A stretch of 5,511 nt of DNA, from assembly GCA_003647035.1 (NCBI GenBank), contig QMMB01000249.1, forward strand, positions 1 through 5,511, in the 5' to 3' direction. The stretch comes from Deltaproteobacteria bacterium. Its GTDB lineage: Bacteria; Myxococcota_A; Polyangia; Polyangiales; Houyiibacteriaceae. A program made the position numbers and the translations under genes. Positions 1 through 3,849 of this stretch are shown here, piece after piece (positions within the stretch are counted from its first letter, which is position 1; the number at the start of each line of letters is the position of its first letter). Below the pieces are notes generated by a model. It searched no databases. It saw nothing but the letters and a program-made list of their open reading frames with translations, and was not told the DNA's origin.

Positions 1-242
1 ACCACGCTATCCGGCGGGTCATCGACAAGGTGGGTGAGGGCCTTTAGGCAGGCCGCACCGTAACCACGCTCGGGCTCGTGAACGACTTCGGCGCCATTTT
101 GTCGGGCCACTTCGGCCGTGCGATCGGTCGAGCCATTGTCGGCGACGATGATGCGCCGAACCGGGGGGCGGGGGACGGCCCGGAGGACTAGGGGAAGGGC
201 GGCTTGCTCGTTGAGGGCCGGGATGATGCAGGCGACGTCGAT
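1..242 (-). CDS. Family 2 glycosyltransferase, N-terminal part (cut by left window edge)
   Basis: The reading frame encodes the start of a GT-A fold, family 2 glycosyltransferase, which transfers a sugar from a nucleotide- or lipid-linked donor. Counting from the ATC at 242-240, the nucleotide-binding strand motif IIPALNE lies at residues 6-12, VADNGSTDRT at 33-42, and HEPERGYGAACL at 55-66. The last motif is typical of small soluble or membrane-associated GT2 enzymes resembling dolichyl-phosphate-mannose synthase. About 80 residues are visible, so the DXD metal site and the acceptor region lie outside the window. The gene follows rpsD with a 1-base gap and is probably cotranscribed with it. 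The start is odd: no ATG, GTG, TTG or CTG is in frame near the N-terminus. The nearest upstream candidate is a TTG at 377-375 deep inside rpsD, and the first downstream GTG would remove both conserved motifs. I placed the start at ATC (242-240) provisionally. The family call is confident; the start, donor and acceptor are not. Confidence 0.82.
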   Translation of the reverse strand, partial: MDVACIIPALNEQAALPLVLRAVPRPPVRRIIVADNGSTDRTAEVARQNGAEVVHEPERGYGAACLKALTHLVDDPPDSV

Positions 243-243
243 C

Positions 244-864
244 TTACAGGCGCTTCGAGTAGTACTCGATGACCAGATCGATTTCGAGGGCGAAGGGGAC
301 CGAGTCCACTTTGGGGAGGCCCTTGACCGTGGACGTCGTTTTGCCCTCGTCGAACTCGACCCAGTCGGGGCGTGCAATGCGCACGTCCTCGAGGGCAGCG
401 GCAACGGCGGTCAGATTCTGGCTGCGCTCGCGAAGGCTCACGACGTCGCCCTCGCGCATGCGGTACGACGGGATGTCGAGGCGCTTGCCATTGACGAGGA
501 AGTGACCGTGACAGACGAGCTGACGTGCCGCGGGAATCGTCGGCGCAAAACCGGAGCGAAATACGAAGTTGTCCATGCGGCGCTCTAGGAACTCGACGAG
601 CTTGTCGCCGGACGGGTCCTTGCTGTGTACCGCTTCGCGGTAGAGCCGCCGGAACTGACCCTCGTTGAGGCCGTAGTTGAAACGCAGCTTCTGCTTTTCG
701 AGAAGCTGCTTCTTGAAGTCGCTTATTTTACGGCGACGCGCCGACTTCGGTCCGTGGACGCCGGGGGGATACGGACGGTTCCACATGCTCTTGCGCGAAA
801 GGCCGGGCAGGTCGATGCCGAGCGCTCGCATGCGCTTTACCCGTGGTCCTGTGTATCGAGACAT
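244..864 (-). CDS. rpsD: 30S ribosomal protein S4, zinc-free (C-minus) type
   Basis: S4 is a primary 16S rRNA-binding protein that starts assembly of the 30S body. It contributes to decoding accuracy and, in several bacteria, represses its own synthesis. The 206-residue product has the usual family length. The N-terminal domain opens with MSRYTGPRVKRMRALG, followed by the hallmark YPPGVHG (32-38) and KQKLRFNYGL (57-66). The S4 RNA-binding domain spans roughly residues 94-155, with ERRMDNFVFRSG at its start and FLVNGKRLDIPSY (122-134) in its core. The four N-terminal cysteines of zinc-binding S4 proteins are missing; the only Cys is C118, inside the S4 domain. The ATG is preceded by AGGAG with an 8-base spacer. 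The gene is not beside rpsM, rpsK, rpoA or rplQ, its usual alpha-operon partners. Here it is divergent from rimO and followed by a glycosyltransferase. It could be the only copy relocated or a second copy. The identification is essentially certain. Confidence 0.98.
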   Translation of the reverse strand: MSRYTGPRVKRMRALGIDLPGLSRKSMWNRPYPPGVHGPKSARRRKISDFKKQLLEKQKLRFNYGLNEGQFRRLYREAVHSKDPSGDKLVEFLERRMDNFVFRSGFAPTIPAARQLVCHGHFLVNGKRLDIPSYRMREGDVVSLRERSQNLTAVAAALEDVRIARPDWVEFDEGKTTSTVKGLPKVDSVPFALEIDLVIEYYSKRL

Positions 865-872
865 CTATAAGG

Positions 873-877
873 CTCCT
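873..877 (-). promoter_or_regulatory. Shine-Dalgarno site of rpsD
   Basis: AGGAG read on the minus strand, 8 bases before the rpsD ATG at 864-862. It supports this start, which also matches the conserved N-terminus of S4. Confidence 0.75.
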
Positions 878-891
878 GGCACGAAATCCCT

Positions 892-903
892 GGGCTTTTG
901 CCC
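892..903 (-). promoter_or_regulatory. Small hairpin in the predicted rpsD leader
   Basis: On the minus-strand transcript this reads GGGC-AAAA-GCCC, a perfect 4-base-pair stem with a four-base loop. If transcription starts near 915, as the promoter at 922-949 implies, the hairpin lies near the 5' end of a leader of about 50 bases, upstream of the ribosome binding site. S4 represses its own mRNA through leader structure in enterobacteria and Bacillus. I do not recognise either known S4 leader motif here, so a role in autoregulation is only a possibility. There is no U-run that would make it a terminator. Confidence 0.3.
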
Positions 904-921
904 GGTCCGAGCGAGGCGGCC

Positions 922-949
922 CTTATACGGCAATCCACGGGCGAGGCAA
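922..949 (-). promoter_or_regulatory. Predicted sigma-70-like promoter for rpsD
   Basis: On the minus strand, a -35 box TTGCCT (949-944; 4 of 6 to consensus) is followed by a 16-base spacer and a -10 box TATAAG (927-922; 5 of 6). The -10 box stands out in otherwise GC-rich sequence. Transcription would start near 915 and give a leader of about 50 bases before rpsD. A strong vegetative promoter is what a ribosomal protein gene would need. Confidence 0.55.
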
Positions 950-1003
950 ATTGAGCCGGAATCGGGGGTGACGGCCCCACGCGGCCGGCTGGCCGGTCAG
1001 CGA

Positions 1004-1016
1004 ATTACCCAGTAAT
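1004..1016. repeat. Short inverted repeat between rpsD and rimO
   Basis: ATTAC-CCA-GTAAT is a 5-base inverted repeat around a 3-base centre. It lies in the divergent intergenic region, 8 bases before the rimO ATG. It is one of the few AT-rich spots there. It could be a protein-binding site or part of the rimO leader, but such short palindromes also arise by chance. I see no convincing -35/-10 pair for rimO around it. Confidence 0.25.
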
Positions 1017-1024
1017 CAGGCCGG

Positions 1025-2431
1025 ATGGGGGAGACTCGGACCATTCATTTCGTCTCGCTCGGATGCGCGAAGAATCGCGTCGATACCGAGGTCATGCTCG
1101 GGGTAAGCGGCCAGTCCGGTTTCGAGGTGGTGCAGGACCCGGCGACCGCCGAGGTGATCGTCATCAATACCTGCGGCTTCATCGGTCCGGCCAAGGTGGA
1201 GTCGATCGAGACGATCCTCGAGATGAGCGCCTATAAGGAGAGCGGCGCATGCGACAAGCTGGTCGTCGCCGGCTGTCTCTCGCAACGCTACCCCGAAGAG
1301 CTCGCAAGCGACCTTCCCGAGGTCGACCACTTCCTCGGGTCGAGCGACATGTTGAAGCTGAAGAGCGTGCTCGGTGGGACAAAGGATCGAATGCTGGTCG
1401 GCAACCCCGCGCAGTACACGATGCGCGCCGACGACCCCCGGGTGCTCACCGGCAAGACCCACCGCGCCTACGTGAAGATCGCCGAAGGGTGCAACCGTGA
1501 GTGCAGCTTCTGCGCGATCCCTTCGTTCAGAGGCAAGCAACGGTCGCGAACGATCGCAGATCTGGTGCGAGAGGCCGAACAGCTCGCGGCCTCCGGCGTG
1601 GTCGAGCTCAACCTGATCAGCCAAGACACGATCGCCTATGGGCGGGATCTTCCCGAACGAGAGTCGCTAGCCGAGCTTCTGAGGGCGCTAGGCGACGTGG
1701 ACGGGGTTCGTTGGGTGCGGGCCCACTACCTCTACCCCGAGAAGGTGACCGACGGGTTGGTCGAGGTCTTCTCCCAGCACGAGAAAGTCCTCCCCTACAT
1801 CGACATGCCGCTTCAACACGCTTCCGACAACATGCTGCGGGCCATGCGGCGCGGTCACGGCGGCGACCGGATGTACAAAGTCGTCGAGCGGCTGCGCCAC
1901 GCGATCCCTGATCTCGTGTTTCGGAGCACCTTCATCGTCGGGCACCCCGGCGAAACGGACGAAGACTTCGACGAGCTCCGCCAGTTCATCGAATGGGCCG
2001 ACCTCGACCACGTGGGCGTGTTTCTCTATTCGCCCGAAGAAGGGACCCGAAGCGGCGAGATGGCGGACGCGGTGGACGCTGCGGTTGCCGAGGCCCGGCA
2101 CGCGGAGCTCATGGAACTGCAGCGACCGATCAGCCGGGCGCGCTTGGACCTGCGGGTCGGCACGGAGCTCGACGTGCTGGTGGAGGGCGTGAGCGATGAA
2201 AGCGAATGGCTCCTGCAGGGTCGGTGGTGGGGCCAGGCGCCCGAGGTCGACGGGGGCGTCTATCTCGCCAACGGAACAGCGCAGGCGGGCGAGATTCGGC
2301 GGGTCCTGGTCACCGACGCTGCGGACTACGACTTGATGGCCGATTTCATCGACGGGCCCGGCGGCCGCGACGCGCCCCCGGACGCAAAAGATCCCCGAAA
2401 GCCCAAAGTTAGGCTACGAACGCTACCGTGA
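1025..2431 (+). CDS. rimO: Ribosomal protein S12 aspartate methylthiotransferase RimO
   Basis: RimO is a radical SAM enzyme that adds a methylthio group to the beta-carbon of a conserved aspartate of ribosomal protein S12 (Asp89 in E. coli numbering), using two iron-sulfur clusters and SAM. The 468-residue product has the three expected domains. The N-terminal methylthiotransferase domain has cluster ligands C14 (SLGCAKN), C50 (INTCGF) and C84 (VAGCLS). The radical SAM domain has the CX3CX2C motif at C156, C160 and C163, then RVRAHYLYP-like and MPLQHASD segments. A TRAM domain occupies about 377-440. SLGCAKNRVDTE identifies RimO rather than the tRNA enzyme MiaB, which has GCQMN there. About 25 residues rich in Pro, Asp, Lys and Arg follow the TRAM domain. 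The start is the first ATG after an in-frame TAA at 1013; the ribosome binding site is weak (AGG, 4-base spacer). The stop overlaps the next gene. Identification is very sure. Confidence 0.97.
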   Translation: MGETRTIHFVSLGCAKNRVDTEVMLGVSGQSGFEVVQDPATAEVIVINTCGFIGPAKVESIETILEMSAYKESGACDKLVVAGCLSQRYPEELASDLPEVDHFLGSSDMLKLKSVLGGTKDRMLVGNPAQYTMRADDPRVLTGKTHRAYVKIAEGCNRECSFCAIPSFRGKQRSRTIADLVREAEQLAASGVVELNLISQDTIAYGRDLPERESLAELLRALGDVDGVRWVRAHYLYPEKVTDGLVEVFSQHEKVLPYIDMPLQHASDNMLRAMRRGHGGDRMYKVVERLRHAIPDLVFRSTFIVGHPGETDEDFDELRQFIEWADLDHVGVFLYSPEEGTRSGEMADAVDAAVAEARHAELMELQRPISRARLDLRVGTELDVLVEGVSDESEWLLQGRWWGQAPEVDGGVYLANGTAQAGEIRRVLVTDAADYDLMADFIDGPGGRDAPPDAKDPRKPKVRLRTLP

Positions 2432-3156
2432 GGTGGACTGAGCTCGCTCTGTTGTTCGCGTCGCTCGCAGCGCTCGGGAGCTGTGCGACGGCAGTCCCGG
2501 CGATGAGCGGCGCCTCGATCACCCCCAAGAACCGGACCGACCTCGGCCTCGGCGGCGCTGCGCGCGTTCCGCTCGGGGGTTTGAAAGACCCGGTCGTCGT
2601 CGATCCTGGGGAATCGGAGTATCGCTACGCGGCAGACGCGGGCGGCGTGGTTCCGATGGCGTACGGCCGATACGGCCTCACCGACAAGTGGGACCTCGGC
2701 CTCATGGTGGCCGGGACCACCGTTCGCGCCGAAGCGCGCTACGCGCACGTGCTCCAAGAAGGAACGACGCGCTCGAGTCTGATCGGGGGGCTCGCTCCGT
2801 ACGGCGGGTGGCGTCCGGATCGCGACGCGTCTGGAAGCGGTGGGCGTGTGGGCTTCGAGGTGCCGTTCGTGTACGGCATCGAGATCGGCGGCGTCTATGA
2901 AATCTGGATCGGCGCCCGCGGCAGCGGGGAGTATGTCTTCGGCGACTTCCAAGTGGCCGGCTCGGAGCGCAAAGCCAGCGGCGCGGGCGTACGGGCGGGG
3001 CCGGTCATCGGAATGGCCCTCGGAGTTCGCCGTGTCCACGCCCTCATCGAGCTGACCGCCGCGTACGAGTACTGGTTCATCGACCACGCGGGCGTGTCAC
3101 TCAACCGGGGCGGCTTCGTGCTGATTCCCGGTTTTGGGATTCGTCTACGCCTGTGA
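2428..3156 (+). CDS. Predicted outer-membrane lipoprotein with beta-strand-rich body
   Basis: I do not recognise a family. The 242-residue product begins with a lipoprotein signal peptide: Arg2, a hydrophobic core at about 6-16, and the lipobox LGSC with the acylated cysteine at C19. The residue after Cys is Ala, not Asp, so outer-membrane sorting is expected. The mature part is rich in Gly and aromatics and alternates polar and apolar residues in short strands, for example WDLGLMVAGTTVRAEARYAHV (88-108) and FVLIPGFGIRLRL (230-242). This suggests a small beta-barrel or beta-sandwich in the outer membrane. The GTG start at 2428 overlaps the rimO stop as GTGA, and no good Shine-Dalgarno lies within the usual distance. 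Translation therefore probably depends on ribosomes finishing rimO. The start is supported because it places the signal peptide exactly at the N-terminus. No functional link with RimO is evident. The gene is very likely real; its function is unknown. Confidence 0.85.
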   Translation: MRWTELALLFASLAALGSCATAVPAMSGASITPKNRTDLGLGGAARVPLGGLKDPVVVDPGESEYRYAADAGGVVPMAYGRYGLTDKWDLGLMVAGTTVRAEARYAHVLQEGTTRSSLIGGLAPYGGWRPDRDASGSGGRVGFEVPFVYGIEIGGVYEIWIGARGSGEYVFGDFQVAGSERKASGAGVRAGPVIGMALGVRRVHALIELTAAYEYWFIDHAGVSLNRGGFVLIPGFGIRLRL

Positions 3157-3159
3157 AGG

Positions 3160-3681
3160 CTACGCGCCCTTCGGTGGATCGCCGCGAAGCAGATCGCCCA
3201 CGAACGCCCCCATCAAGGCCATCATCGTGGCCATCAAGGTACCGAGCACGTACGCGCCCGCAGACAGCTGGTAGACGTCCGCAATGCTCGACAGGAAGAT
3301 CATCGTGGGGATCGCCGCAAGCAACCCGCCGACCGGCGGTTCGAGGAAGTTCTTCCCGGGCGAGAAGTAGTTGATCGCCGCAGCGCCTATGAACCAGAGG
3401 ACGATGGTGATGACGATGCCCGCGAAGCCCTGTGGGTCATATGCGGGAATCACGAGCGGCAGGAGCGCGAGGGCAAGCGCCGCTGCGACGAGGAAAAGGC
3501 CGAACGCGATGAACACCCAGCGCACCTCGAAGCCATCGGGCTGATGGCGGCGGGCATACAGTTCTTCCTCGCTGAGCTCCGCCAGCACCTCGGACAGCCG
3601 CGCCCCGCACGAACGGCAACGCTTGGAATCCCTGGGATTGCCCGCACCGCACACGTGGCATTCGATCTCTTCGGCAGCCAT
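3160..3681 (-). CDS. Zinc-ribbon protein with about four membrane helices, unknown function
   Basis: The 173-residue product starts with a short zinc ribbon in which two CX2C knuckles, C8/C11 (CHVC) and C22/C25 (CRSC), are 10 residues apart. This is the arrangement found at the N-terminus of many small membrane proteins. An acidic linker (about 30-42) follows, then hydrophobic segments near 55-79, 86-105, 117-134 and 141-164. The last is Met-rich (M150, M153, M154, M157). The ribbon probably faces the cytoplasm, but I cannot assign a role. The frame stays open upstream to 3963, yet the start at 3681 is preferred: it has a good Shine-Dalgarno and begins just before the ribbon, while a longer form would overlap aspS and lacks recognisable sequence. 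The gene converges on the lipoprotein gene with a 3-base gap between stops and is divergent from aspS. It is likely a real gene. Confidence 0.85.
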   Translation of the reverse strand: MAAEEIECHVCGAGNPRDSKRCRSCGARLSEVLAELSEEELYARRHQPDGFEVRWVFIAFGLFLVAAALALALLPLVIPAYDPQGFAGIVITIVLWFIGAAAINYFSPGKNFLEPPVGGLLAAIPTMIFLSSIADVYQLSAGAYVLGTLMATMMALMGAFVGDLLRGDPPKGA

Positions 3682-3683
3682 AT

Positions 3684-3690
3684 CTCCCTC
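3684..3690 (-). promoter_or_regulatory. Shine-Dalgarno site of the zinc-ribbon gene
   Basis: GAGGGAG on the minus strand just before the ATG at 3681-3679. Its GAGG core is 5 bases... spacer from the end of GAGG (3687) to the ATG spans 3686-3682. This site decides the start in favour of the 173-residue protein over the longer open frame reaching 3963. Confidence 0.7.
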
Positions 3691-3720
3691 ACTCGACCGG
3701 GTTGAGTGTCCCCGGGACGC

Positions 3721-3749
3721 ATTGTCTACGGAGGGCTCCTGAAGCGCAA
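3721..3749 (-). promoter_or_regulatory. Weak promoter candidate for the zinc-ribbon gene
   Basis: On the minus strand TTGCGC (3749-3744; 3 of 6 to -35 consensus), a 17-base spacer, and GACAAT (3726-3721; 4 of 6 to -10 consensus). The spacing is ideal but both boxes are weak. It lies about 40 bases before the gene, a sensible place. Treat it as a guess. Confidence 0.25.
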
Positions 3750-3781
3750 CTGCCTGTACATGCGAGGGAATCCCCGCGTAC

Positions 3782-3809
3782 TTGACGCACGGTACGTGGC
3801 GGCTACCTT
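3782..3809 (+). promoter_or_regulatory. Weak promoter candidate for aspS
   Basis: TTGACG (3782-3787) matches 5 of 6 bases of a -35 box. At a 16-base spacer the -10 position reads TACCTT (3804-3809), matching only 3 of 6. The -35 is good and the distance to aspS is sensible, but the -10 is poor. The -35 box lies between the arms of an inverted repeat, CGTAC (3777-3781) and GTACG (3792-3796), which could be a binding site or chance. Confidence 0.3.
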
Positions 3810-3817
3810 CCCGCACT

Positions 3818-3834
3818 GCCCGAAATTTCCGGGC
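3818..3834 (+). promoter_or_regulatory. Hairpin next to the aspS ribosome binding site
   Basis: GCCCG-AAATTTC-CGGGC forms a 5-base-pair GC stem with a 7-base loop, ending 2 bases before the AAGGAGG of aspS. As DNA it contains the palindrome GAAATTTC and could equally be an operator. As RNA it could affect access to the ribosome binding site. There is no T-run, and it does not look like a T-box leader or a terminator. Its role is unknown. Confidence 0.35.
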
Positions 3835-3836
3835 TG

Positions 3837-3843
3837 AAGGAGG
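3837..3843 (+). promoter_or_regulatory. Shine-Dalgarno site of aspS
   Basis: AAGGAGG, a near-perfect anti-16S complement, 6 bases before the GTG at 3850. It fixes the non-ATG start of aspS. Confidence 0.85.
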
Positions 3844-3849
3844 CCTGAA

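Noticed and set aside
118..588. 156-residue plus-strand open frame over the glycosyltransferase and rpsD
   Set aside because: Lies opposite rpsD and the glycosyltransferase, both with clear family motifs; no motif of its own.
892..903. Intrinsic terminator at GGGC-TTTT-GCCC
   Set aside because: The stem is only 4 base pairs, no T-run follows on either strand, and it sits in the rpsD leader.
1016..1624. 202-residue minus-strand open frame opposite rimO
   Set aside because: Shadow of the certain rimO coding region.
1025..2431. MiaB (tRNA methylthiotransferase) instead of RimO
   Set aside because: SLGCAKNRVDTE is the RimO form; MiaB has GCQMN at this place.
2326..3087. 253-residue minus-strand open frame opposite the lipoprotein gene
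   Set aside because: Arg/Asp/Glu-rich shadow sequence without motifs; the plus-strand gene has a signal peptide and fits the operon.
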